Positions 1 to 11,700 of a stretch of 64,000 nucleotides of DNA are shown here, piece after piece. Below the pieces are notes generated by a model, which saw only the letters and a list, made by a program, of their open reading frames with translations, was not told the DNA's origin and did no database searches. Every line of letters starts with the position of its first letter. The stretch's first letter is position 1. This stretch comes from Anolis sagrei (taxonomy: Eukaryota > Chordata > Lepidosauria > Squamata > Anolidae). Where the stretch lies: the NCBI RefSeq assembly GCF_037176765.1, contig NC_090024.1, forward strand, positions 55,279,361-55,343,360. The letters run 5' to 3'. Both the position numbers and the translations under genes were made by a program.

Positions 1-2988
1 TCTACGTAAACTCAACACTTTCATTACACCACGTAAATTTCGTATGGTGACACTCCCCAAAATCCTTCCCTTCATTCCCAAGGACTCATGGTTAGCCACG
101 GTTGACCTTCGAGATGCCTACTTCCATATTTCAATTAGACACTCCCACCGCAGGTTCCTTACCTTTGCGGTCCAAAACAAATTATTCTCTTTTAATTCTC
201 TCCCGTTCGGACTTTCCACATCTCCAAGGGTATTCACCAAATGCATGTCTGTTATAGCCGCACACCTCCGCCAGCAAGGCATCACAGTTTTTCCTTACCT
301 GGATGACTGGATGTTCTGCTCATCCTCTCGTTCACAACTGTGCAAGGATACTGATTATACTTTATCTCTTTTACAGGATCTGGGTCTGGTTGTGAATCAC
401 GAAAAATCTCACCTGACCCCAACACAACGTATCCAATTTATAGGAGCCATAATAGACTCCACACTTCAGAAGGCCTTCCTCCCAGAAGATCGCTTTCTAA
501 ATCTGTGTCAGGCTATCCTAACCCTACAACAATCCCGCCAAACATCAGCTTGGGCTATCCAATCTATCCTTGGCCATATGGCTTCTACCACAAGTGTAAC
601 ACCCTTTGCCCGTCTAAGAATGAGACCCCTCCAAAGTTGGTTTCTCAAAGCGTTCGACCCCCTCCACGAACCCCAGTCACGGGTCCTAAAACCACCACCC
701 CCTGTCCTCCAGTCACTCTCATGGTGGACAAAGCAACACAATGTTCTCTCGGGGATGCCATTCAACCATCCCCGCCCCTCCATGTCCCTCACAACCGACG
801 CCTCCAACTCAGGTTGGGGAGCACACCTCAAGGGATTCCAGATCAGTGGCCACTGGTCCCCACAAGAGCAGAAGCTCCACATCAATGCCTTAGAAATGAT
901 GGCAGTGGAGAAGGCTCTTCGGGCCTTCACACGCATTGTGTCCAATCATGTCATACAAATAATAACAGACAACACCTCTGTCAAATACTACATCAACAAA
1001 CAGGGAGGAACACGCTCACGCACACTCCTCCACATCTCACAACAAATTTGGGAGTGGTGCATTCTGAAGAATGTCCTCCTCACAGCCATCCACTTACCAG
1101 GCCAGGACAACATCCTGGCGGACTCTCTAAGCAGATCCTCAAAAAACAACCACGAGTGGCATCTCCACCCCAGGCAGTTCAAAGCCCTCACACGCAAGTG
1201 GGGCGAACCCAGAATAGACCTATTTGCATCTCCAGTAAACAACCACTGTCCACTCTACTGCGCACGGCTCCACCCTCACGCATCCCAAGGTTGTCTCGGG
1301 GACGCCTTCCTATTCCAATGGTCGCCCGGCCTCCTCTACCTCTTCCCACCGCTCCCCCTCCTATCCCCAGTCATAGCCAAAATAATTCAAGACAACACGG
1401 ACTGCATTCTAATCACACCCTGGTGGCCACGACAACATTGGTTTGCCCCCCTTCTTCAAATTTCCAACAGACAATACCTCCACCTCAGCCAAACCCCGGA
1501 CCTTCTCACAGTAGAGAACGGCCTGGTCCTACACCCCGACCTGCAATCTCTACGCCTAACGGCGTGGAGAATCAAACCACACTAGGCCTTTCTGATGAAG
1601 TCTCCCGTATACTTTTGGCGGCCCATAAGCCTGCCACCAAGAAATCATATGACTATAAATGGTCCTCTTTCAAATCCTTTGCTCAATCACTGGGACACAA
1701 CCCTATCTCTGCTCCAGTTCCCTTTGTCTTAGACTTCCTTGTCCACCTCTCCGCCAAGGGTTTCTCCCTTTCTTCGGTGAAATGCTACCTGTCAGCCATT
1801 TCATTTTTCCGAAGAAAGTCCGGGTTGCCGTCCCTTTTTCAGGACCATCTGGTACAATTGTTTCTTAAAGGCTACAAAAATATCCACCCTCCTGTCTCCC
1901 CCCCTCCCCCCCAGTGGAGCCTGGAGCTAGTGCTATCCCAGTTATCCAAACCACCTTTTGAACCTATGGCCTCTAATGATATCTCCCACCTATCGTGGAA
2001 GACGGCCTTTCTTGTGGCCATTACTTCAGCTAGGAGAGCCAGCGAACTCACGGCCCTCCGTTCAGACCCTCCTTATGTAAGATTCCACCCTGACAAGGTT
2101 GTCCTCCGCACCGATGTCACGTTCCTTCCTAAGGTGGTCTCTCATTTTCATATGTCACAAGACATTGTTCTACCAAATTTTTTCCCCAACCCATCCTCCC
2201 AGTTGGAGGTAGTTCTGCACTCCCTTGATGTTAAAAGAGCACTTTCCTTTTATTTACATAGAACTTCCGCTTACAGGAAGTCTCCCAGATTGTTTTTGAA
2301 ATACAGGAAAGACGTACTTGGCCAGCCTGTGTCCTCTCAAGGACTGGCCTCCTGGATTGTTGCAACCATCCGTCTAGCCTACCAACTCGCAGGGAAAGAC
2401 CCTCCGTCCCACCTCGTGGGACATTCGACCCGTTCTGTGTCTACATCTCAAGCATTCCTCAAGGGAATTCCCTTGGACCAGATTTGCAAAGCAGCTACGT
2501 GGTCTACACCGTCCACGTTTGCCTCTCACTACAAGCTTGACATTCAGGCAAAGCAAGATGCTAGCTTCGGCAGAGCAGTTCTTTTCTCCTGTGTGGCATG
2601 ACCCACCTCCAGGTCAGTAGCTTGTTATTCACCCATAGGTGCGCATTTCACGGACGACACGAAGAATAAATAAAGGTTGCTTACCTGTAACCGTATTTCT
2701 TCGAGTGTCAGTCCGTGAAATCCGCACGACCCGCCCGTCCTCCCCTCTGTCATGCCATTCTCCTGGCTGCTGTTTAGCGCCGGAAACTAGATAATGGCGG
2801 CGCCGCTCGGCACTTATATCCGGGGGGGCGGGGGAATGGGCGGGGCCTAGGTGGCTCAAATAATCATTTTTAATTCTTTAAACTTAGAAATGTTCCGAGT
2901 TTCTGCGCATGCGCAAGGAAGAACCCATAGGTGCGGATTTCACGGACTGACACTCGAAGAAATACGGTTACAGGTAAGCAACCTTTAT
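1..2988 (+). mobile_element. DIRS-type tyrosine-recombinase retrotransposon, copy 1, cut by the window's left edge
   Basis: The visible part starts inside the reverse transcriptase. It shows the YLDD-type catalytic motif near 295-305, then an RNase H region with TDAS and TDNT motifs at about 790-1000. A tyrosine recombinase follows in an overlapping frame (about 1590-2600), with an R in TSARRASEL, an HxxR in HSTRS, and a C-terminal SHY tyrosine. The order RT, RNase H, recombinase in overlapping frames defines the DIRS order. The gag-like part lies outside the window. The right end is a hairpin at 2670-2988. The visible reading frames look whole and the copy looks young. It sits in a TRAPPC8 intron in the same orientation as the gene. 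Confidence 0.88.
2670..2988. repeat. Terminal hairpin of DIRS copy 1: perfect 58-bp inverted repeat
   Basis: The left arm (2670-2727) and right arm (2931-2988) are perfect reverse complements over 58 bp, around a spacer of about 200 bp. The spacer is GC-rich, has GC-box-like runs, and carries a TATA-like TTATATCC near 2815. A partial direct copy of the right arm (about 2631-2667) precedes the left arm and fits the internal complementary region known in DIRS elements. The same unit is the only junction between copies 1 and 2. Confidence 0.85.
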
Positions 2989-5900
2989 ATATCACAACAA
3001 AGGCTTCAATGCTCATCCACCGGATAAATACCCACAGCCCCCACATACACCTCCTCCTGCCACACTCTCTCATCCTCCAGAAGAACAAACTGAACCACAA
3101 CCTCAGCCATTTATTCAGGATCCCCTCCCAGACCCTGACCCCTCTCCGCAACAGTTAAGAGGATTTCATAAATTCTCAGCCCTCCTAATAAGACTTGCCA
3201 GAGCCCTCAACCTTTCTGCACTAGAACCATCAGATACAATTGCAGACTCATGTCTCTCCTCTGTTGAGCAAGAAACCCCCACATCCACTGTGTTGCCCAC
3301 CTTGCCCTATCTTCTCAAAAAATTTAAAAATACAGGAGCTGCTGTGCCTATGGTTCCAGCAACTCCTAAAGGAACAATAATAATAATAATAAAATAAAAT
3401 TTAAATTGAAAATAATAATAATTTTTTTATTGTATTGATTTCTCTTCAGCTTCATGGCTATCTAAGATGCCCAAGCAAACTCTATACTAACTGATGCTCA
3501 ACCAAAGCCTATACAGAAAAAACAGACTTTCCCTTCTAATAAAGAAAAAATAAAAAAAAATAAAAAATAGCACTCCATGGCAAATAAACAAATAAATAAA
3601 AATATTTATTCCCCAACATGCCTTTTTCCATGCATAGCCCATTATAGAGCCTATATGAATGTCTATAAACTTTTCTATGAAACAAAACCTCTCCTTATCT
3701 AGACTTACTCTCTCCATCTGAACAACCTTTGGCTAAAGCCTTTAACAGGAAGCTCTCCTGTTATCTGGCCTTCAAAAGACCTTGCAAAGCACACAGCTGA
3801 CACCTCAGTCAAACTCATAGCAGGCTCAGTGGCCCTTCGTCGCCATGCCTGGTTTCGAGCTGCTATTTTTTCCCTATCTCAATACACACTTATTGGAGAC
3901 TTCCTAATGGATGAAGCAGGACTCTTTAATCCTGAAACTGACTCACAACTACAACACTAACACAAGATGAAACAAATAGTCTACAAGTATGACCAGCAGC
4001 CATACACCTACCAACGCCAACGCTGGGGCTCTTATTATTACCGTCCCCAATACTACAACAGACCTTTCAACACTTCCCTCTATAGAGGACGGCAAACACC
4101 ATATGCCCCCTCTACAACTTTGACACGACCCCTTCTTCCCTCCAGAGGTCAGTATCGTGGTATCAGACCCACTAACAACAATAACTTCATTTTTACTATA
4201 ACGTTAACCACCCCCCTTCCCCACTCCAACTCAACCACTTACATATTTAGACAGACTACATTACTTCCTACCGGCTTGACAGACTATTACTACAGACACC
4301 TGGGTCCTGGACATAATTGACAGAGGATATGCTATACAATTTGATACCTACACCCCTGTAGGAAACATCTTCCTCACCCAACCTTTCCATACCATCTGGA
4401 AAGAAATTAACTCTCTACTTCACAAAGGAGCTATTTTCCCCATACCATCACATGAAGCCACCTCTTGTTTCTTCTCTCGCTACTTTCTAGTAGACAAAAG
4501 AGATGGAGGACTACGTCCCATTTTCGACCTTGGGAAACACCACGTAAATTCCGCATGGTCACTTCCCAACATACTCCCCTTCAATCCAGAGGAGTCTTGC
4601 CTAGCAACGGTGCATTTCAAGGATGCTTACTTTCGCATCACAAATAGACAATCACACTTCAGATTCCTAACTTTTACAGTTCAACATAACAATTTTCCAT
4701 TCAATTCTCTTCCATTTCGCTTATCACAAGGACCTTGGCCTGGTCATAAACCAAGAAAAATCTCTTCTCTGCCCAACACAACACATCCAATTCATACGAG
4801 CTGTCATAGACTCCAGGATGCAGAGAGCCTTCCCCCCAGAAGACTGCCTCTCCAACCTACAATGAGCCATCTTCAACCTCTTACGCTCCCAAGCTCCTCT
4901 GCTTGGGCCATCCAGTCTATCCTTGGTCACATGTCTTTTACTACCAACGTCACTCCATACACCCCTTTTTGGATGAGGTCCCAAAACATTTGATCCTCTC
5001 CGCGACCCCCAGTCCCGGGTCCTACACTCCCCACACAGTGTCCTCCAGTCCCTATCATGGTGGACAAAAGAATACAATGTTCAATCGGGGATGCCATTCA
5101 TCCAACCCCGTCCTTCTATGTCCCTCACAACAGACGCTTCCAACTCAGGCTTCCAACTCACTCAAGGACTTCAAAGTCAGTGTCCATTGGTCCCCTCAGG
5201 ACCACCATTTTCCACATCAATACCCTCGAGCTGATGGCGGTGGAAAAGCTCTTCATGCTTTCACCCGCATTATATCCAACCGCATGGTCCAAATTGTAAC
5301 CGACAACACTGTGGTCAAATATTATATCAACAAACAAGAGGGAACACGCTCACAAACACTACTCTGCATTTCGACACGCTTATGAGAATGGTGCATTCAG
5401 AGAAATGTCCTTCTCACGGCCATTCACCTCCCAGGACAGGACAATACACTACCAGACTCCCTGAGCAGATCATCCAAAAACAATCACAAGTGGCACCTCC
5501 ACCCCAAACAATTCAAACCATCACACTCAATGGGGCAAACCCAAAATAGATCTCTTTACATCACCACTAAACAATCACTGCCCTTTTACTGCACAAGACT
5601 CCGCCCCCATGCACCCCCAGGCTATCTCGGAGACATCTTCCTATTCCACTGGACTCCAGGTCTACTCTACCTCCCCCCCCCCCATCCCCAATCATAACCA
5701 AAATAATCCAGGACAACTCGGATTGCATGCTAATCACCCCTTGGTGGCCCCGGCAACACTGGTTTGCACCACTCCTCCAAATCTCCAACAGGGAGTTTCT
5801 CCACTTCAAACCAACTCCGGACTTTCTCACTGTAGAGAACGGACTGGTACTTCACCCAGACCTCCAATCCCTCCGCCTGACGGCGTGGATGATTAGACCG

Positions 5901-7317
5901 CGTTAAACCAATCAGAGGAAGTATCACGTATACTCCTCGCTGCCCACAAACCAGCAACCAAAAAGTCCTATAACTATAAATGGTCCCTCTTCAAGCCATT
6001 CACAGAAACATCTGGGCATGACCCAAATACAGGCCCAATGCCCATGATATTAGATTTTCTAGTCCACCTCTCTGATAAGTGCTCCTCACTCTCCTCTCTA
6101 AAATGTTACCTATCAGCCATCTCATCGTTTAGAAGGAAATTGGGTTTACCGTCCCTTTTTCAAAACCACTTAATTCAATTGTTTCTCAAAGGTTATAAAA
6201 ACATCCACCCTCCTACCTCCTTTCCCTTCCCCCAGTGGAGTCTGTAATTAAGTTTGTCACAACTATCAAAACCACCTTTTGAACCCATGGCCTCCAATCA
6301 TATTCTCACCTTTCGTGGAAGGCAGCATTCCTGGTGGCCGTCACTTCCACCAGAAGGGTTAGCGAGCTTACAGCCTCCGGTCTGACCCACCTTATATTAG
6401 GTTTCACGAGGACAAAGTTGTTCTCCGTACCGATGTTACCTTTCTCCCAAAAGTAGTCTCCTTTTTTCATATGTCACAAGACATAACTCTCCCAGCCTTG
6501 TTTTCTTAACCCATCATCTCCCCTAGAAACTGCCCTTCACGCCTTAGATGTCGAAAGAGCTCTCCTTTTATTTCCATAGGACATCTACATATAGAAAATC
6601 CCCTAAGCTCTTTTTAAAATACAGGAAAGACAAATTAGGCTACCCTGTTACCTCTCAGGGGTCAGCCCCTTGGAGTGTCTCAACATTCCGCCTAACCTAC
6701 CAATTGACAGGCAAAGATCCACCTACTCACCTGGTGGCCCATTCAACCTACTCTGTGTCCACCTCCCAGGCTTTTTGGCGATGACTGTCTCGTTAACAGA
6801 TCTGCAAAGCAGCTACCTGGTCTACACCATCTATTTTTCCTTCTCACTACAAGTTGGACATACAAGCGAAAAAGGATGCCGCCTTTGGCAGAGCTGTTCT
6901 CTTTTCCTGTGTGGCATGACCCGCCTCCAGGCCAGTAGCTTGCTAAGTCACCCATAGGTGCGCATTTCACAGATGACACGACAAGGAAATATAGGTTGCT
7001 TACCTGTAACCGTATTTCTTTGAGTGTCAATCTGTGAAATTCGCACAACCCGCCCGTCCTCCCCACTTGTCATGCCTCTAACCTGGCTGCTGTTTAGCGC
7101 CGGGGAACTACCGGTCAAGCCACATTTGGCGGCATATATACTGGGGGGGCGGGGGATGGGCGGGGCTTACATATATTCTTAAAATAATCATTAAAAATTG
7201 ATTTAATTTGATAGAATGTTCCGGATTGCTGCGCAGGCGCACAGGAAAACCCATAGGTGCGAATTTCACAGATTGACACTCAAAGAAATACGGTTACAGG
7301 TAAGCAACCTATATTTC
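2989..7317 (+). mobile_element. DIRS-type retrotransposon, copy 2, old and broken
   Basis: This copy lies directly downstream of copy 1 in the same orientation. It holds a gag-like leader (about 3000-4300), a reverse transcriptase and RNase H region (about 4340-5900) and a recombinase region (about 5910-6920). It ends in its own hairpin at 6986-7317. It is clearly related to copy 1 but differs by roughly a quarter of positions in the stretches I compared by eye, so it is a different subfamily or much older. It is broken in many places. AT-rich low-complexity sequence at about 3370-3600 interrupts the leader. It is treated here as a fossil. Confidence 0.8.
6986..7317. repeat. Terminal hairpin of DIRS copy 2: perfect 61-bp inverted repeat
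   Basis: The arms at 6986-7046 and 7257-7317 match perfectly as reverse complements over 61 bp. Compared with copy 1 the arms differ at five places, and each difference appears in both arms. The spacer again has GC-box-like runs. Non-element sequence resumes after 7317, so this is the right end of the DIRS pair. Confidence 0.85.
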
Positions 7318-7769
7318 TCTGTGATAGTGATTACGATGATTATGCTTTACAGCTCTTGATGAAATTTCACCCCTCCATTGTATAGGATCGCTACAAGTTT
7401 ATTGCAATTTCAGTGCAAATAGGTTCAAATTCTGATAACATTTACAGAATTATCTTTAACAACAAGAGTAAGAAATGTCATTTTAAGCTTATCTATCTAT
7501 GCAGCTTTTATTTCCTTAGCCATTATCCCTTAAAACTAGATTCTCTTAGGCCTTTCCATCTGCCATTCAGATTCTCAATTCTTGGCAGACTGAGGCATGT
7601 TTGAAGTATGGTAAGTATGGACAAGATGGCTCCTTAATTATGGTTTGCAAACAGATTCCAAAAGTACTTTCAGATTTTGCTTCTAGGGAGAGTCTTGATT
7701 ACTATTCATCATAGTATAGTTGGGTGTAATTCACTATAAGACAAAAGGTAGAGGAAATTTACCTTTGAG

Positions 7770-8415
7770 AAAGATGCAGAAGATCAACCGGCATGGGCAG
7801 GATCTCTTTTCTATGTTCTTTTTCCAGACTGGCCAATCAGATGGCTATAGGATGCTTATGTGCAAGGATGGGTACAGTAGGACCCAAGTACTCATGTTCC
7901 CCAGAAGTACACTATCTCTGATACTGGAAACAGTCCGCAGCCATCATGACTAAATAGTCATGAATAGCCTTATGCTCCATGAATTCTTCTTAATCCTCCT
8001 CTAAAACCTTCACTATTTTCTGTGGTAACAAGTTCAATATTTCAACAGTGTGGCATATAACAGCACAATTCCTAATTACTGATTTTTACACTGTTCTGCT
8101 TCGATGGGTGACTACTGTGTTTGAGCGTTATGGCAGGAAGATCTCTGTCTCCACTTCCATGTCATGCATAATTTGAATATCTCTCTGTCATTTTCTCACC
8201 CACTTGTTTTTCCTTCTAAGCTAGAAAGTCCCTGATGTTGTAACCTTTTTTCATACATCAGCTATAACAGCCTTTTGATCATTTTGGCTTTCTCTGCACT
8301 ATTTTCAGCTGTATAATTTTCCTTTTTGAAGTTTGACAAAGAAATTTGTACTGTGAAGGATTTGTATGAAGGTATTATGGTATTGATAATTACATTTTTG
8401 ATAGATTCCATATTA
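7770..8415 (-). mobile_element. Old CR1-family LINE fragment, antisense
   Basis: On the minus strand, 8340-8240 reads like the conserved CR1 stretch VQRRATKMIKG in decayed form. The sequence to its left follows the amniote CR1 3' region that, read on this strand, contains the ATGAATTCTTCTTAATCC-type segment near 7980. It has no open frame. It lies in the TRAPPC8 intron just before the exon at 8597. Identification is from remembered consensus, so the edges are approximate. Confidence 0.62.
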
Positions 8416-8596
8416 TGAAAAATAAATTACAGATAGGTGGATACACACTTGAGTATTTGAATTCTTGGTTTTGCCAGGGTTTTAGGTTCTCTTTAAGTGG
8501 GTATAAACATCATTGAAAATGTATTTTCCCATATATGAAACTAATTAACTGCAATGCAATTCAGTGTTTTTATAATATTTTCATCTTATATTTCAG

Positions 8597-8712
8597 TTGA
8601 TATCCAGAAAGGGTTTAAGTCGCTCACTATTTTCTGCAACTAAGAAATGGTTTAGTGGCAGTAAAGTTCCAGAGAAAAGTGTAAATGAATTGAAGAGCAC
8701 ATCTGGTTTGTT
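8597..8712 (+). CDS. TRAPPC8: TRAPPC8 exon (first in window)
   Basis: It encodes LISRKGLSRSLFSATKKW and onward to TSGLL. It begins after a TTTCAG acceptor in phase 0 and ends after two bases of a codon at a GTGAGT donor. Confidence 0.95.
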
Positions 8713-11700
8713 GTGAGTATACCTCATCATAACATTTACAGTGCTGGCAGTCCCCAACTTTTGAACAAGATAGGTTCTGTAGGTTTGTTCTTAAGTTGAA
8801 TTTGTATGTACGTTGGAACATGTGCATTTTGTAAGTAACATATTTTTTCTTCGTGGTCTCTGTGAATGCACACATATGGAGTTACCACACCTGCATAGAC
8901 CCCAACGGAAAGCTTTCTAAGCTGTGATCTTTCAAATTTTGGCGGTAACCCCGACCACTCCTCCCAGGGCATAAAAGCCCTGGCTCCACGCTCCCTTTTT
9001 CCCCACCATGGAGCGGGGCCTGCATGGGCGCCTATCAGCAGATACTGGCTCAAGCACTAAATTTGATGATTGTTAAGGCACCCCAATTGTCGGGAAAGCA
9101 ATCCATTATACCTGCTGACAGGGAATAAGGTTTGACGCAGTGGACCGCAAGCTCTACTCCAGCGCATCGCTGCTCACAAGCATGTTTTAACTGCGGGGCC
9201 TGCATGTGCGCCTATCAGCAGATACTCTGAGAGAAGATGCAACCCTTTCACACCAAACTCTTAGAGGAAGATCGAGTGGTGCTTTCGACATTAAATTTAT
9301 ATGGCAATTTAACATACACTAAATTGTTGATTCATTCCTTGTAATGTTGAATGTAATTGAATTAGATTTTAAAGTGTATTATTATGAATAATTAATTATA
9401 TGCATTACATTTTTTCTACTGATGTTCTGGACTTTCAGATCTAGAGACACCAGATGAATAATTTGCAGAGACAAATTATTGCAATATCAAGAATTTGGTT
9501 TCATTCTTGTGTGCTTCTGGGCGAGGAATTTCCTTCAGAATTTTTTTTTGTGTTTTCTTTTTAAAGGTATCCTCCAGAAGCACCAGAACTTCAAATCAGG
9601 AAGATGGCAGACCTGTGTTTCTTGGTGCAGCACTACGAACTAGCATACAGTTGCTATCATACAGCAAAGAAAGATTTTTTGAATGATCAAGCAATGCTTT
9701 ATGCAGCAGGAGCACTGGTGAGTGCACTAACACAATTATTTTGAAAACATATACACTATCTAATTTCTTTTTCTTTTAAATGAAAATTTCATAAGAGCCT
9801 CTATATCAGTTTGCATTATTTTGCTGATTTAGCCTATTTCAGTGAAACTCTATTCTGAGTACATGGATACATTTTGGAAGTTCCTTTCACAAGAGGGAGT
9901 GACAACTATTGGCAAAATGGGAACTACACAACTTAATACATATGATTGGTTATTAGCCATTAGTTGCTTTGAGCCAGGAAACAAACACTAGTTTAGGGAT
10001 GCACTTTGATGTTGCTTTTGTGGGTTTCCTACATGAATTCACTTAGTCATTCTAGGACAGGGATTCTCGAACTTGTATCAGCTGTGGAGCCCTTTTTGAA
10101 GCAAAAGTTTTTGGTGGAATCCCAAGAAATGTTTATATATTATATTATATTTTGTGTATGTGCGTGTGTGCATGTGCGTGTATATGGCATGGGCAAACTT
10201 TTGGACACAGATCACTTTGCATTTTAAATTTTGACAGATGGACTGGGCCAGTGGCAGGTGGATGGAAAGTGTTTGTGTGAACTAATTAAAAAAAATCCTA
10301 TGCACACTGCACATACCTTGCTTGTAGTGCAAAAAATTCCCCCAAATAAAACAATTTTAACCAACACAAACTTAACAGTATTTCAGTGGAAGAGACAGGG
10401 GCCATCCAGATCAACCTTTGGGTTGAATGTCGAACAAGGACATGGGGGGGGGGGGCTGCTTTGGAGGCACATGCAGAAGACTCACAGAGATGCCCTGTGT
10501 CCCAAATAGTTTCTGGAGGGGACCTTTCATCACCCAAGGGGCTCCTTTGGTCCTTGTTGTATGTGGTCAACATCCTGCTAGTATTTGGTTCCAAACCAAA
10601 TCTTCCTTAGCCTGCTTTTTTTCTGGGCTGAGATTCAGAGAAATCAGAGGGGTTTATCTCATATATTGTAAAATAACAAGGATATGTTAATATTTTACAT
10701 CTTGTATTTCTGCTTTGAACAAGATGGACATTTATTTATTTTCCCTTACCTTGGTTCTATCTGCTACATATGATCTCTCATGTCATCTATCATACCGTAT
10801 TTTGGATTATTTTGTAACCCAGGATGAGGTATATACATATACAGCTATGACATGACAGAAGAATTGAAAAGAGAATTTATTGTTTTAATTGTAAATATTA
10901 CAATTAAAAAATAATTCAGATCTGGTCAGATGTAGGAAGGAGCAAGAGTTCAGGAGTAAGATGAATAGATACTACCGAACTCCTCAGTTTTATTTGCATA
11001 TTCTTCTGTTTTAGTTTGATGCTATTTATAATTACCAACCCAGATTAAAATAAACCCACATCTACCATCTAGCCTGCACTCTCAAACCTACTTTTAAATG
11101 ACTGATGTTTTTACTGAATATTTTATTCCTATAGAACATAAATTGGTTGTTTCTTGTGAATGTTATAAGATCTGGTTGTTAGACATTATGATTGTAAATT
11201 ATTCTTCTTGTAATTCCCTTAAAATACAAATCCTTTCCTCTACACAAGTTTAACTTGCTCATAGGGGTGTGTGCGAGGGATGCCACTTGCACAGTTTGTT
11301 GTGATGAAAAAATAGTGACAAAACTACCTATTATCACTTGTACTTCACAGGAAATGGCAGCAGTATCGGCTTTTCTTCAGCCAGGAGCGCCAAGACCATA
11401 TCCTGCTCATTATATGGATACTGCAATTCAGACTTACAGAGATATCTGCAAGTAAGAGGTTATTCATATGGACTTCTCCCAAGTAAAAAGTCAACTGGGC
11501 CATACAGCCCAGAAAAGCAACCCAGAAAAGTCAACTTCTATCTTTCTGAGTATTTGTCTTTGTTCAGTTACAGTGCATGATTAGGCTGTTTGATCCTCAG
11601 CAATAATAGGCTATTGGTGGTTGCTTTTTAACATTTGAATAAAATGTTAGGCCAAATCCAGCTTTTTCCTTTTATTGGCCTACCTAAGCCTAGAAGCAAC

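Noticed and set aside
505-1580. Proline-rich first half of the long frame at 505-2601
   Set aside because: It is read out of frame over the DIRS RNase H region. Only the part after about 1590 is recombinase.
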